64,000 nucleotides of DNA. Source: Kribbella kalugense (GTDB lineage Bacteria > Actinomycetota > Actinomycetes > Propionibacteriales > Kribbellaceae). Position numbers and translations under genes: made by a program. The stretch covers positions 1,860,001 through 1,924,000 of the forward strand of contig NZ_SODF01000001.1 in assembly GCF_004365875.1 (NCBI RefSeq). The letters run 5' to 3'. The notes beneath the pieces were generated by a model that saw only the letters and a program-made list of their open reading frames with translations, did not search any database and was not told the DNA's origin. Of the stretch, positions 8,377-18,439 are shown piece by piece. The first letter of the stretch is position 1. The number at the start of each line of letters is the position of its first letter.

Positions 8377-9468
8377 ATGCCCGACGTACGACTGCTCGAC
8401 CCGGCCTCGGAGGACTACCGGATCGTTGCCGGACTCATCCGTTCCGCGCACGAAGCCGTCGGCGCCCCGAAGAACCAGTGGTGGAACGGCAACGTCGGCG
8501 TGCTTGCGACGACCAGCCGGACGCGCAGCCGGGCCGACGTCGACGGCACGATCCACCTGCACCCGCGGCACGTGATCGCACCGCTGCACCGGGCGATCGG
8601 CGGTGGCCACGACCGGTGGTGGAACCCGAAGGCGACCCGGGACGCGGCGTACAGCGTGATCTACGAAGGACTGCGGATGGCCGGGCCGACCGGACTCAAG
8701 CCGAGGGCGAACCGGCCCCTCGACCAGCCGCTCGACCGGGCGCTGCCGGCCGGTGATCGCAGCCTGGACCGCGCGCTCAACGAGCAGCTGACGTACGAGA
8801 TCACCGAGGCGGTGATGGCTGCCAACGGGCTGGGCGACGCCTACGAGGCCGACCCGCCCGAGACCGCTCTCGTCGGCCACGGGCCGACGGCGGGACTGCT
8901 GGCTAGCTCGGTGTTCCGGCTCAACCAGGTCTCGACCGCGCCGACCGCCGCTGCCCGCGGCCTGGCCGACGGGCTCGCAGACGCGACCGACCGCCCGCGG
9001 CAGCTCGTGTTCAATACCTTGGTGCAGAGCGTGAAGACGGACCGGTTCGGCCTCGCTGTGAGCGTGGTGGCCGAGGCGCAGCAGCCCGGCGTACTCGCCG
9101 CGATCGACGCCAGGGGTCTCGAGATCAACGTCACCGAAGTTCAGCGCGCGGCAGGACGTGAGTGGGCCCGACTCAGCACCATGAAGGTCCACACGATCAG
9201 CACGATCGAGGCTGCCGAGAAGTGGGGCTACGCGATCGGTCAGGACACCGCCGGGGTGCTGGTCACCGCGGGCAGAAGCCTGGCCAGGCTCGGATCCAGT
9301 ACGCCTGAACGGGACGTCGTAGCCGAACAGCCGGCAGCCACCCGAGAGCTGACTCCGGACGAGGTGCTGAGCCCGCAGGCATCACCCACCGGTACGCCGT
9401 CCACCGCCGGCAGCGCCCCAGCCCAACGGACCGGCGCCGAGCGCCCGGACCATCAGGTCGTCCGGTAG
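8377..9468 (+). CDS. Unknown protein, possibly a degenerate zincin-like domain
   Basis: A 363-residue protein I do not recognise. The start ATG at 8377 follows GAGGA about 11 bases upstream; open frame extends further 5' but is not protein-like. The N-terminal 110 residues contain DGTIHLHPRHVIAPLHRAI and a helix AAYSVIYEGLRMAGPTG that has the spacing of the HExxH helix of zincins but with Tyr and Arg in place of the two His. The middle is Asp/Leu-rich (DQPLDRALPAGDRSLDRAL). The last 60 residues are Pro/Ser/Thr-rich and probably disordered. No signal peptide. The zincin idea is weak inference. Confidence 0.6.
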   Translation: MPDVRLLDPASEDYRIVAGLIRSAHEAVGAPKNQWWNGNVGVLATTSRTRSRADVDGTIHLHPRHVIAPLHRAIGGGHDRWWNPKATRDAAYSVIYEGLRMAGPTGLKPRANRPLDQPLDRALPAGDRSLDRALNEQLTYEITEAVMAANGLGDAYEADPPETALVGHGPTAGLLASSVFRLNQVSTAPTAAARGLADGLADATDRPRQLVFNTLVQSVKTDRFGLAVSVVAEAQQPGVLAAIDARGLEINVTEVQRAAGREWARLSTMKVHTISTIEAAEKWGYAIGQDTAGVLVTAGRSLARLGSSTPERDVVAEQPAATRELTPDEVLSPQASPTGTPSTAGSAPAQRTGAERPDHQVVR

Positions 9469-9501
9469 CTCCAGGCAGCGCGACCAGTCAGCTGGGGGGA
9501 A

Positions 9502-9528
9502 GGCTGGGGCGTCGACGACGCCCCAGCC
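9502..9528. terminator. Bidirectional terminator between unknown gene and acnA
   Basis: Perfect 12-bp stem (9502-9513 with 9517-9528) around a GAC triloop, placed between two convergent genes that stop at 9468 and 9539. It can serve both strands. Confidence 0.85.
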
Positions 9529-9538
9529 GTCCTCGTCG

Positions 9539-12328
9539 TCAGCTCGCGATCAGCGACCGCAGCACGTACTGCAGGATGCCGCCGTTGCGGTAATAGTCGG
9601 CCTCGCCTGGGGTGTCGATGCGGACGACCGCGTCGAACTCCTTCACGCCGCCGTCGGCCGCGGTGACCTTGACGTGCACCGTCTCCGGGACGTCGCCGTC
9701 GTTCAGCGCGGTCACGCCGGTGATGTCGAAGGTCTCCTCGCCGGTCAGGCCGAGGGACTCCGCGTTCTCACCCTCCGGGTACTGCAGCGGCAGCACGCCC
9801 ATGCCGATCAGGTTCGACCGGTGGATGCGCTCGAAGGATTCCGTGATGACGGCCTTCGCCCCGAGCAGCGCCGTACCCTTGGCGGCCCAGTCGCGCGACG
9901 AACCCGAGCCGTACTCCTTGCCGGCCAGGATGACCAGCGGCGTACCGGCCTCGGCGTACGACTGCGCGGCTTCGTAGATCGACGTAACAGGCGCGTCGGC
10001 CAGAGTTGAATCGGACTGCGTGAAGTCGCGGGTGAAGCCGCCCTCGGTGCCCGGCGCGATCTGGTTGCGCAGCCGGATGTTCGCGAACGTGCCGCGGATC
10101 ATCACCTCGTGGTTGCCGCGACGCGAACCGTACGAGTTGAAGTCCTTCCGGTCCACACCGTGGTCGGCCAGGTACTTGCCGGCCGGGCTGTCGGCCTTGA
10201 TCGAACCGGCCGGCGAGATGTGGTCGGTGGTGACCGAGTCGCCCAGCTTGGCCAGCACGCGCGCGCCGGCGATATCGGTCACCGGCGACGGGTCCTTCGC
10301 CATGCCGTCGAAGTACGGAGGCTTGCGCACGTAGGTCGACTCAGCGTCCCAGGCGAACGTCTTGCCCTCGGGCGTCGGCAGCGACTGCCAGCGCTCGTCA
10401 CCGGCGAAGACATCCGCGTAGTCCTTGGTGAACATCTCCTTGCTGATCGAGCTCGCGATCACTCGCTCGACCTCGTCGGTGGCCGGCCAGATGTCCTTCA
10501 GGAACACGTCGTTCCCGTCGGTGTCCTTGCCCAGGGCATCGGTCTCGAAGTCGAAGTCCATCGTGCCGGCCAGCGCGTACGCGATCACCAGCGGCGGGCT
10601 CGCCAGGTAGTTCATCTTCACGTCCGGGTTGATCCGGCCCTCGAAGTTCCGGTTGCCGGACAGCACCGACACGACGGCGAGGTCGGCTTCCTGGACACCG
10701 GCCGAGACCTCCTCGGGCAGCGGTCCCGAGTTGCCGATGCACGTCGTACAGCCGTAGCCGACCAGCTGGAATCCCAGCTTGTCCAGGTACGGCGTGACGC
10801 CGGCCTTCTCGTAGTAGTCCGTGACGACCTTCGAACCCGGCGCCAGCGACGTCTTCACCCAGGGCTTGCTCGACAGGCCCTTGTCGACCGCGTTCTTGGC
10901 GAGCAGCGCGGCGGCCATCATCACCGACGGGTTCGAGGTGTTGGTGCAGGAGGTGATGCTGGCGATCACGACGTGGCCGTGGTCGAGCTCGGTCTCCGCG
11001 CCGTTCAGCGTGATCTTGGTCTTCTTCGACGGACGGCCGGGGCCACCGTGCGGGGTGTGCGGCGCGTCGTCGACGTGACCGTGGCCGTTCGGCGCGTCGC
11101 TGGCCGGGAAGCTGCCGGTCTCCGACGGGTCTACCTCGGTCTCCTCGGTCGCGTAGTCGGTCAGCGCGCCACGGAAGCCTTCCTTGGCCTCGCTCAGCGC
11201 GACCCGGTCCTGCGGCCGCTTCGGGCCGGCGATCGACGGTACGACGGTCGACAGGTCCAGCTCGAGGTACTCCGAGAAGCGCGGCTCGACGGACTGGTCG
11301 TGCCAGAGACCCTGCTCCTTGGCGTACGCCTCGACCAGGGCGACGTCCTCGTCGCTGCGGCCGGTCAGCCGCAGGTACTCCAGCGTCACGTCGTCGATCG
11401 GGAAGATCGCGCAGGTGGAGCCGAACTCCGGGCTCATGTTGCCGATGGTGGCGCGGTTGGCCAGCGGCACCGCCGCGACACCCTCGCCGTAGAACTCGAC
11501 GAACTTGCCGACCACGCCGTGCTTGCGCAGCTGCTGCGTGATGGTCAGCACCACGTCGGTCGCGGTCGCGCCGGCCGGCACCGAGCCGGTCAGCTTGAAG
11601 CCGACGACCTTCGGGATCAGCATGCTCACCGGCTGGCCGAGCATCGCGGCCTCGGCCTCGATACCGCCGACGCCCCAGCCGAGCACTCCGAGGCCGTTGA
11701 CCATCGTGGTGTGGCTGTCGGTGCCGACGCAGGTGTCCGGGTACGCCACGCCGTCGCGGACCATGACGGTCCGGGCGAGGTGCTCGATGTTCACCTGGTG
11801 CACGATGCCGGTGCCCGGCGGGACGACCTTGAAGTCGTCGAACGCGGTCTGGCCCCAGCGCAGGAACTGGTAGCGCTCACCGTTGCGCTGGTACTCGAAC
11901 TCGACGTTGCGCTCGAACGCGTCCGCGCGGCCGAACACGTCGGTGATGACGGAGTGGTCGATCACCAGCTCGGCCGGAGCCAGCGGGTTCACCTTGGTCG
12001 GGTCGCCACCGAGCTCGGCGACCGCCTCGCGCATCGTGGCCAGGTCGACCACACACGGCACACCGGTGAAGTCCTGCATGATCACCCGGGCCGGAGTGAA
12101 CTGGATCTCGGTGTCAGGGGCCGCGTTCGCGTCCCAGTTGCCGAGCTTGGTGATGTGCTCGGCGGTGATGTTCGCGCCGTCCTCGGTGCGCAGCAGGTTC
12201 TCCAGCAGGATCTTCAAGGAGTACGGCAGCGTGTCCGCACCCTCGATACCCGCCAACCTGAAGATCTCGTACGACTGCCCGTTGACCTCGAGTGCCCCCT
12301 TGGCACCGAAGCTGTCGACGCTCGCCAT
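9539..12328 (-). CDS. acnA: Aconitate hydratase A
   Basis: A 929-residue cytoplasmic TCA-cycle enzyme converting citrate to isocitrate with a [4Fe-4S] cluster. Cluster ligands are visible in [10 protein letters not shown] and [14 protein letters not shown]. Domain order is normal: [13 protein letters not shown] near 75, [19 protein letters not shown] near 200, and a C-terminal swivel domain with [18 protein letters not shown] sequence ([15 protein letters not shown]). An acidic, His/Pro-rich insert of about 45 residues near 400 is typical of actinobacterial enzymes. GAGGAG precedes the ATG at 12328; a TTG one codon earlier is also possible. Confidence 0.98.
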   Translation of the reverse strand: MASVDSFGAKGALEVNGQSYEIFRLAGIEGADTLPYSLKILLENLLRTEDGANITAEHITKLGNWDANAAPDTEIQFTPARVIMQDFTGVPCVVDLATMREAVAELGGDPTKVNPLAPAELVIDHSVITDVFGRADAFERNVEFEYQRNGERYQFLRWGQTAFDDFKVVPPGTGIVHQVNIEHLARTVMVRDGVAYPDTCVGTDSHTTMVNGLGVLGWGVGGIEAEAAMLGQPVSMLIPKVVGFKLTGSVPAGATATDVVLTITQQLRKHGVVGKFVEFYGEGVAAVPLANRATIGNMSPEFGSTCAIFPIDDVTLEYLRLTGRSDEDVALVEAYAKEQGLWHDQSVEPRFSEYLELDLSTVVPSIAGPKRPQDRVALSEAKEGFRGALTDYATEETEVDPSETGSFPASDAPNGHGHVDDAPHTPHGGPGRPSKKTKITLNGAETELDHGHVVIASITSCTNTSNPSVMMAAALLAKNAVDKGLSSKPWVKTSLAPGSKVVTDYYEKAGVTPYLDKLGFQLVGYGCTTCIGNSGPLPEEVSAGVQEADLAVVSVLSGNRNFEGRINPDVKMNYLASPPLVIAYALAGTMDFDFETDALGKDTDGNDVFLKDIWPATDEVERVIASSISKEMFTKDYADVFAGDERWQSLPTPEGKTFAWDAESTYVRKPPYFDGMAKDPSPVTDIAGARVLAKLGDSVTTDHISPAGSIKADSPAGKYLADHGVDRKDFNSYGSRRGNHEVMIRGTFANIRLRNQIAPGTEGGFTRDFTQSDSTLADAPVTSIYEAAQSYAEAGTPLVILAGKEYGSGSSRDWAAKGTALLGAKAVITESFERIHRSNLIGMGVLPLQYPEGENAESLGLTGEETFDITGVTALNDGDVPETVHVKVTAADGGVKEFDAVVRIDTPGEADYYRNGGILQYVLRSLIAS

Positions 12329-12428
12329 CAACCCGCTCCTCTGTCCAGTCCGTGTCCGCTGCGCCCATCCTGCCCAGCGCGTCGACCGGCCGCGAGGTCA
12401 GGTTCCCCTAACCTCCCGACACAAAGTC

Positions 12429-12454
12429 TCTCGACATCAAGATACACGACATCG
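12429..12454. promoter_or_regulatory. Candidate operator upstream of acnA
   Basis: TCTCGACATCAAGA at 12429-12442 is a near palindrome (one mismatch between the arms), and a related CACGACATCGAG follows at 12445-12456. They lie about 100-125 bp upstream of acnA in the 243-bp gap behind the LLM gene. TATCTT within it (minus strand) could be a -10. Two tandem related half-palindromes suggest a repressor site. The regulator is unknown. Confidence 0.4.
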
Positions 12455-12571
12455 AGCCACCTCCGGTATCCCGCCAGCCAGAACCGGGGGCTTGAACAAG
12501 CACTGGTGGCGTGCCACAGGAAATAACCTGTCTCAGCCCACCAGACACCGTCCAAGGCCCCGATTCCTGGC

Positions 12572-13504
12572 TCAGGAGACCTGGGATAGGACTTCGGCGG
12601 CGATGAGGTCGAGGTGGGCCAGGTCTTGGAGGTCCATGATCTGGACGTACTGGCGTTGGGAGCCGATGGCGGCGTACTGGCTGATGCGGTCGACTACTTC
12701 GGCTGGTGTGCCGGCGATGGCGCTGGCCTTGAGGTCGTCGACGTCGCGGCCGATGGCGTCGGCGCGCTGCTTGACCTGGGCGTCGTCCTTGCCGACGACA
12801 ACGGTGTGCGCGGTCGACAGGTTGAGGGTCTTTGGGTCCCGGCCTTCCGCCTCGCACGCGGCGCGGACGCGCTTGAAGAGGACCTCGGTCTCCTCGACGC
12901 TACGGAAGCCTGCGTTGAACTCGGCGGCGTACTGCGCGGCGAGGGACGGCGTCCGCTTCTTGCCGGCGCCACCGACGATGATCGGCGGGTGCGGCTGCTG
13001 GACCGGCTTCGGCAGGGCCGGTGAGTCGGTGAGCTGGTAGTGCTTGCCCTCGAAGTTGTACTTCTCCCCCAGCGGGGTGTCCCACAGGCCGGTGATCAGC
13101 TCGAGCTGCTCGGTCAGCAGGTCGAAGCGGCCGGGGGTGTCGGGGAAGTCGAGTCCGTACGCCTTGTGCTCCGCCTCGTACCAACCGGCGCCGAGACCGA
13201 GCTCGGCGCGGCCGCCGCTCATCTGGTCGACCTGCGCGACCGAGATCGCGAGTACGCCGGGGTTGCGGTACGTCGCTGAGCTGACCAGCGTGCCGAGCTT
13301 GATCCGCTTGGTCTCACGGGCGAGGCCGGCCAGCGTGATCCAGGCATCCGTCGGGCCCGGGAGACCGTCGCTGTCGCCCATGACCATGTAGTGATCGGAC
13401 CGGAAGAACGCGTCGAACCCGTTCTCCTCGGTCTTGCGGGCCACCGCCAGGAGGTCGTCGTACGAGGCGCCTTGCTGAGGTTCGGTGAAGATCCTGAGAA
13501 GCAT
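12572..13504 (-). CDS. LLM class F420-dependent oxidoreductase
   Basis: A 310-residue TIM-barrel flavin/deazaflavin oxidoreductase of the luciferase-like family, cytoplasmic. Motifs: FFRSDHYMVMGD near 33, KIRLGTLV-like KRIKLGTLVSSATYRNP near 70, and GRAELGLGAGWYEAEHKAYG near 105, all typical of F420-using members. PPIIVGGAGKKR sits near 178. The substrate is unknown. The start ATG at 13504 sits seven bases after TAGCGT with no Shine-Dalgarno. The gene begins ten bases after the stop of the giant repeat protein but probably has its own promoter. Confidence 0.9.
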   Translation of the reverse strand: MLLRIFTEPQQGASYDDLLAVARKTEENGFDAFFRSDHYMVMGDSDGLPGPTDAWITLAGLARETKRIKLGTLVSSATYRNPGVLAISVAQVDQMSGGRAELGLGAGWYEAEHKAYGLDFPDTPGRFDLLTEQLELITGLWDTPLGEKYNFEGKHYQLTDSPALPKPVQQPHPPIIVGGAGKKRTPSLAAQYAAEFNAGFRSVEETEVLFKRVRAACEAEGRDPKTLNLSTAHTVVVGKDDAQVKQRADAIGRDVDDLKASAIAGTPAEVVDRISQYAAIGSQRQYVQIMDLQDLAHLDLIAAEVLSQVS

Positions 13505-13517
13505 GGCGCCAACGCTA
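13505..13517 (-). promoter_or_regulatory. Leaderless-type promoter of the LLM oxidoreductase
   Basis: On the minus strand TAGCGT (13517-13512) is followed by seven bases and ATG at 13504. It overlaps the last codon of the upstream gene. Confidence 0.55.
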
Positions 13518-16500
13518 TCTTGCGCTGGTGTACAGCTTCTCCAGGTACGACGGTTGCCACTGCGGACCGCGGCTGTACAGACGGCGTACCAGCCCGTTGA
13601 CGTCGAGCCGGGGCTCGATCGGGTTGTCCCACCAGTCGGGCACCTGGTCGTACCACCGGTCGATCCGCAGCGTCCGCCCAGCCGCGTCGATCCGGGCGAA
13701 CAGCCAGCCGCCCAGGTCACTCTGCTGCTCGGTCGACCAGAGATCGCCGAGGAGCCCGCTGAGCTTGTCCGACGCATACTCCGGGTCGTCGACCTCCGGC
13801 GGCTCCAGATCGAAGCGGTACGACGGCGCACCGGGATCGAGCACCTGCACCTGAATCGTGAACCCCGACGGCACGATCGCCGTACGAGCCCGGCACCAGG
13901 CCCGCAACGCCAGCACCGCATCAGACTCCTGCGGGCGCGGACGGGGCCGCTCGAGCTCAGTCCGCATAGCCTCCTCAATCGACCCCGGCTGCGGCACAAC
14001 GCGAGGCCCTCCACCCCCGACCAATCCGAGCCCGGGTATAGACATCCGCTCGACAGCCGCCGTTTGGGCGCCCACCTGAGAGGCCGCGTCGTCGTCCGGC
14101 GCCACAGCCAACTCGCCGAACCCAACCGCCTCCATCGTCCCGGTCGGCTCGTCATCCCCCACCACCGGCACAAACCCAGTCGGCTCCTCATCCTCCGGAT
14201 CCGCGACGAAGCCGTCTCGCGCGTCGGCCCCCACCCCAGCGGCCCCGTTCAGGCCCAGACCGTTAGCCGCCGTCCCATTCGGGGCCAGCCTGTCCGAGCC
14301 CAGCCCACTCCCGGCGGTCCCGTTGACGGCGAGCCCGTTGGCGGCAGTGCCATTCGCGGCCAGGCCGTTGACCCCGTTGCCGTTCGCGGGCAGTCCGTCC
14401 GCGCGAGTCCCGTTCGAGGTGAGCCCATTCGGGGCCAGGCCATTCGCGGCAGTCGTGCTCGAGACGCCACCGGTGGGACTGCTGTTGGTGTCGTTGGCCG
14501 AGGGTGCCGAGCCGTTGGCGTACATGTCCCAGCTGCCCTCGAGGCGAGCTACCTGCGCCTCCTCGGGCGCGGACTCCGGCCAGGTAGGCAGCTCAGGTTC
14601 GCGCCCCAACTCCGGGTTCGGGTTCGGCTCGGGTTCCGGCGGCGGAATCTGTTCCGGGTCAGGATGCGGTTGCGGCCACGGCTCGCGATCCGGGTCAGGC
14701 ACCGGCTGAGGCTCGGGTTCAGGGAACGGCTCAGGCTCCGGATCCGGCACCGGCGTTGGCTCGGGACCTGGGAACGGCTCAGGGCTCGGCCCAGGACCAG
14801 GCATCGGTTCGGGGTTTGGCCCAGGACCTGGGTACGGCTCCGGATTCGGGCCAGGGCCCGGGAAGGGATCTGGGTTCGGTCCAGGACCAGGACTCGGCTC
14901 GGGGCGCGGTCCAGGATTCGGGAACGGGTCCGGACTTGGCCCAGGACCAGGAAACGGCTCCGGGCTAGGTCCAGGACCGGGGAACGGTTCCGGACTCGGG
15001 CTCGGGCCTGGACCGGGGAACGGGTCTGGGCTCGGTCCAGGACCCGGCAACGACACGGAAGCTGCGCCGGGCCGCGATTCTGGGTGCGGTTGCCGCCAAG
15101 GGTCAGGCTCTACTTGAGCTTCAACCTCATGCGCTCGCCGGCCGAAGATCTCGTCCTCGTCGTCATCCACCGCATCGAACCGCGACGCGCGCCGGTCGAC
15201 CTCGGCTCCAGCGCCGTCCACCTCACGCCCGAGCGTTTCCCGAGATGCCGACCGTACGTCGGACGCCTCAGCGGCCCTCGGCTCGTCAACCACCGCGGGA
15301 ATCTCCGCAGTCTGGTCGTCCGCATCCACATCCGCGGACAGCTGATCCGGCCCTCGCGTCTCCGGATCGAATTGATCCCCCGCCCACTCGCGGCGGCCGA
15401 GCGCATCGCCGGAAGCCGCGTCGTCGCGCACCGCCGGATGGTCAGCCTCCGCGTACACCCCCGGCTGGTCAGCCTCCGCGTACACCCCCGGCTGGTCAGC
15501 CTCCGCGTACACCCCCGGCTGGTCAGCCTCCGCGTACACCGCCGACTCGTGGCTCGCGCCATGCCGCTCGGCCGACTGCCGGCCGGTCGGCTGCTGGGGC
15601 GCTGCCTGCCGGTTCTCCGATCCCCAGAGCGACGACTGCGGGCCAGTGGGGTCCTCGTCCGTCGCCTGCCGGACGGTGGGCTGCCGATCGATGGGCTGCC
15701 GGTCCGCTGACTGCCGGTTCCCAGACTCCCAAGCCGGTGACTGCGGGCCTGTCGGGTCCTCGTCCGTCGCCTGCCAGTCCCCCGCCTGCCGACGACTGGG
15801 CTGGGTCTTCGTGCGCCCGTACTCCGACTGCTGCTGGCTCCCGGTGTGGCGCTCCGCCGACTGGCGGTCGGTGGGGTGCTGGGCGGCTGCTGGGCGGTTC
15901 TCTGCGTCCCAGAGCGGCGAGTGCGGGCCTGTGGGGTCCTCGTCCGTCGTCTGCCGGTGCGTGGAGTCCCAGTCCGCTGACTGCGGGTCTGTGGAGCGCT
16001 GGTCCAACGACTGCTCGTCCGCGGTGTGCTGGTCCGCTGACTGCGGGGCGGCGGGGTACTGGCTGGGCTGGGCTGGTGGGGTGTGTTGGCCGGAGGCCTG
16101 GAGGTACGGGTCTTCGGATGCCCAGTGCGTGGTTGCGCGCGGGTCGAGAGGCTGACGCTCAGTTGTACGGCGGTCGGTTGTGGGCGCTCCGCTTGTCGGG
16201 TGGTCGGATGCGCGGGCCGTGGTGGCGCGGTGGTCGGTGGGCTGGTGTTCGGGGGTGGGGCGGTTGGTTGACGGCTGTGCGGTCGGGTGTTGAGTCTGTG
16301 GGTCTCGGGTTGACGGGTGGTCGGCGTAGTGGGCCTGGCTGGTGGGGTGCTGGGGGCCGGCGGGGTCGGCGTACTCGGGCTGGCGGGGGGTGGGCTCGGA
16401 GTGGGCTGCTGGGGCGAAGGGGGATGGGCCGGTGAAGGAGGCTGGCTCTTCCTCTTCGTTGGCTGATAAGTCCAGGACTTCGTTGGCTGATGGGTCCAGG

Positions 16501-18404
16501 ACGGCGTCGATCTCGGCGGTGGGGGCGTCGTCGTCTTCGAGATCGGCGGGCGGGGCGTACGGGCGGGCGGGCGTGACGTCGTCAGCGGATTCGGGCGGGG
16601 CGAAGGGGGAATCTGCGGGCGGGGTGTCGGTGGGTGGGGCGGTTGGCTGTTGGAGGGCGGGGGCGGACTGGCTGAACAGACCGGGGTGAGAGTCTGCGCC
16701 AGGTTGAGCTGGGCGGGCCGTGCGGCCGGGCTGGGTCGCGCCGGGGTGAGCCGAGCCGAGAGTCGCATCGGGCTGGGCCGAGCCGGGTGTCGCGCCGGGG
16801 CGGGCCGAGCCGAGAGTCGCGTCGGGGTTAGCCGGGTGGGCGGTCGCGTCGGGCTGGTCCGGGTGGACGGGTGTGCCGGGGTGGGTCGCGTTGGGGGCCG
16901 GCTGGGTGGTGGGGTCTTCTACCCATTGGCCGTTGATCCAGGCTGGGCCGGTCCATTCGGGGGCGGCGTTGGGGGCGGTGTCTTCGGCGAACGGGTTGTA
17001 TTCGCTGGTGGGTTCCTGGGTGGACCAGTTGGGTTGTTCGGCGGTTTCCCAGTCTTGTTCGTCGGGGGCGGGGGCCGCGGCGGCTGGGGCGTCGGCGAAG
17101 AGGCTGTTGTAGAAGTCGTCGCCTTCGTAGCGGCCGCCGCCTACGCGTGGGGGTTCGGCGGACGGGAGGATCGGGTCGTACGACACCGGCGGGGTGGGCA
17201 GGCCGCTGCCGTCGACGTCGTCCGGGACGTAGGTGCCGGGTGCTGGCCCGGCGGGGTACGTCGAGGGGGCGTGGTCCTCCGGTACGGCGTCGTGCCTGCG
17301 GCGCCGGAGCCAGCCCTGTTTCTTGCCCGTGACGCCGTAGTCGTCGGCGGCGTCACGCCCAGCTCCGTCACGCCCAGCACCGTCAGAAGCAGCTGCGCCA
17401 TACCCAGCTCCGTCACGCCCGGCTGCGCCACTCCCAGCGCCGTCAGAACCAGCGGCATCACGCCCAGCGGCATCACGCCCGGCGGCGTCACGACCACCAG
17501 CGTCACGACCACCAGCGTCACGACCAGCGGAGTCACGACTAACGGAGTGACCTGCGGAGTCGTGACCTGTGGCCGGGTCGTCGTATCCGACGACCGCGCG
17601 TGGTGGGTCGTCGATCGGCTGGCCGGTGAACGGGCTGATGCCGGGTGGGACGACGTACGACTCCTCGTCCCCGGAGGGGCGGCTGTCGGGTGCTCCAATC
17701 ACGACATCCTCAACGACCGACACCTCGGCCGTGTCAGGGTCGTCGGGGAAACTTGCCGGTACTGCAAAGTTTCGGCTGAAATCCTCCCCCGCCGCGACCC
17801 CCGCAGGCAGGTCCGGCTGCACCGGAGATCGCGGGTCGATCCCGAACGGCGCGAAGAAAGCACCCAACGCGTCAGCCGTGATCCCCGAGAACGCCGTCCG
17901 GATCAGTTCGACGCCGTACGGGCGTAGTTCGTCGAGCCCGCCCAGGTAGTCGGCCCATTCGGCGACCCACTCGATCATCTCGTCGGCCGCAGCCTCGTCC
18001 GACCTGATCCAACCGCCGATCGGCTCGAACCCGTCGTCGACCGGCTGCCACGGATCCCCCGGGTACGACGCCCGCGCCCAGGTCCCGTTGAACGCGCCGT
18101 ACACGAACCCCAGCTCGCCGGCCGCCTGCCGCTGCCGCACCTCCGGCTGCCCGATCCAGTCCGGCGACCCGGCTAGCAGATCGGCGCCCGCGGTCGCGCT
18201 GTACTGCGTGTGGAACCCCCACAGCACCACTCGCCCGTCCGTGAGCCGCGTCATCCGCAGCACCGAGGCGGTCTCGTCCTGGTGGTGGTACCCGTCGTCG
18301 TCGGCGTACCACCGCCGGTCGAAGCCCGTGGCATGGGCGACCGCGGCGAGTGCGGCCCAGCGGGCCCGCAACTCGTCAGGTTCGTCCAGGTCAACGAGTG
18401 GCAT
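13515..18404 (-). CDS. Giant 1629-residue protein with long low-complexity repeat core
   Basis: Two folded ends flank about 1200 residues of repeats. Residues 1-180 form an unrecognised domain ([48 protein letters not shown]). The last 150 residues form a second, Trp/Tyr-rich unknown domain ([51 protein letters not shown]). Between them lie GRDAAG repeats (about 288-350), Gln/Thr/His-rich stretches with three [10 protein letters not shown] units, YAEADQPGV nonapeptides, [10 protein letters not shown] repeats (about 1118-1221) and NGLxxNGT repeats. No signal peptide or membrane segment is seen. GGAG precedes ATG 18404. It looks like two end modules on a flexible tether; the function is unknown. 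Confidence 0.8.
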   Translation of the reverse strand: MPLVDLDEPDELRARWAALAAVAHATGFDRRWYADDDGYHHQDETASVLRMTRLTDGRVVLWGFHTQYSATAGADLLAGSPDWIGQPEVRQRQAAGELGFVYGAFNGTWARASYPGDPWQPVDDGFEPIGGWIRSDEAAADEMIEWVAEWADYLGGLDELRPYGVELIRTAFSGITADALGAFFAPFGIDPRSPVQPDLPAGVAAGEDFSRNFAVPASFPDDPDTAEVSVVEDVVIGAPDSRPSGDEESYVVPPGISPFTGQPIDDPPRAVVGYDDPATGHDSAGHSVSRDSAGRDAGGRDAGGRDAAGRDAAGRDAAGSDGAGSGAAGRDGAGYGAAASDGAGRDGAGRDAADDYGVTGKKQGWLRRRRHDAVPEDHAPSTYPAGPAPGTYVPDDVDGSGLPTPPVSYDPILPSAEPPRVGGGRYEGDDFYNSLFADAPAAAAPAPDEQDWETAEQPNWSTQEPTSEYNPFAEDTAPNAAPEWTGPAWINGQWVEDPTTQPAPNATHPGTPVHPDQPDATAHPANPDATLGSARPGATPGSAQPDATLGSAHPGATQPGRTARPAQPGADSHPGLFSQSAPALQQPTAPPTDTPPADSPFAPPESADDVTPARPYAPPADLEDDDAPTAEIDAVLDPSANEVLDLSANEEEEPASFTGPSPFAPAAHSEPTPRQPEYADPAGPQHPTSQAHYADHPSTRDPQTQHPTAQPSTNRPTPEHQPTDHRATTARASDHPTSGAPTTDRRTTERQPLDPRATTHWASEDPYLQASGQHTPPAQPSQYPAAPQSADQHTADEQSLDQRSTDPQSADWDSTHRQTTDEDPTGPHSPLWDAENRPAAAQHPTDRQSAERHTGSQQQSEYGRTKTQPSRRQAGDWQATDEDPTGPQSPAWESGNRQSADRQPIDRQPTVRQATDEDPTGPQSSLWGSENRQAAPQQPTGRQSAERHGASHESAVYAEADQPGVYAEADQPGVYAEADQPGVYAEADHPAVRDDAASGDALGRREWAGDQFDPETRGPDQLSADVDADDQTAEIPAVVDEPRAAEASDVRSASRETLGREVDGAGAEVDRRASRFDAVDDDEDEIFGRRAHEVEAQVEPDPWRQPHPESRPGAASVSLPGPGPSPDPFPGPGPSPSPEPFPGPGPSPEPFPGPGPSPDPFPNPGPRPEPSPGPGPNPDPFPGPGPNPEPYPGPGPNPEPMPGPGPSPEPFPGPEPTPVPDPEPEPFPEPEPQPVPDPDREPWPQPHPDPEQIPPPEPEPNPNPELGREPELPTWPESAPEEAQVARLEGSWDMYANGSAPSANDTNSSPTGGVSSTTAANGLAPNGLTSNGTRADGLPANGNGVNGLAANGTAANGLAVNGTAGSGLGSDRLAPNGTAANGLGLNGAAGVGADARDGFVADPEDEEPTGFVPVVGDDEPTGTMEAVGFGELAVAPDDDAASQVGAQTAAVERMSIPGLGLVGGGGPRVVPQPGSIEEAMRTELERPRPRPQESDAVLALRAWCRARTAIVPSGFTIQVQVLDPGAPSYRFDLEPPEVDDPEYASDKLSGLLGDLWSTEQQSDLGGWLFARIDAAGRTLRIDRWYDQVPDWWDNPIEPRLDVNGLVRRLYSRGPQWQPSYLEKLYTSAR
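14260..14440 (-). repeat. Coding repeat, NGL/NGT units
   Basis: Imperfect 12-24-bp units encode alternations of ANGLxxNGTA in the giant protein. Gly/Asn/Ala-rich, probably disordered linker. Confidence 0.7.
14740..15060 (-). repeat. Coding repeat, proline-glycine PGPGPxPEPF units
   Basis: About ten imperfect 30-bp units encode [14 protein letters not shown] decapeptides (variants with N, D, Y and M). Predicted extended, rigid polyproline-rich spacer. Confidence 0.85.
15441..15541 (-). repeat. 27-bp tandem repeat encoding YAEADQPGV
   Basis: Three virtually identical 27-bp units (15441-15467, 15468-15494, 15495-15521) plus a partial fourth, in frame, encoding nonapeptides YAEADQPGV and ending with the variant [13 protein letters not shown] unit. 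Near identity at DNA level suggests recent slippage or recombination. Confidence 0.9.
17350..17550 (-). repeat. Coding repeat, GRDAAG-type units
   Basis: About a dozen imperfect 15-bp units encode (G/S)RDxAG pentapeptides near residues 285-350 of the giant protein. Alternating charge and small residues suggest a flexible linker. Confidence 0.75.
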
Positions 18405-18439
18405 CAGGTCTCCAGCGCATTGGAATCCAGGCCAGAACG

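Noticed and set aside
10109..12526. 805-codon plus-strand frame opposite acnA
   Set aside because: Composition is the third-position shadow of aconitase (RVRRD-type sequence); no motif and no start signal.
15441..15541. Possible CRISPR array
   Set aside because: The 27-bp units are contiguous without spacers and lie in frame within a gene.
13485..15710. 741-codon plus-strand frame and other frames through the repeat region up to 16768
   Set aside because: Repeats inside the giant gene give open frames in several phases. The minus-strand frame alone has folded ends, a Shine-Dalgarno and sensible composition.
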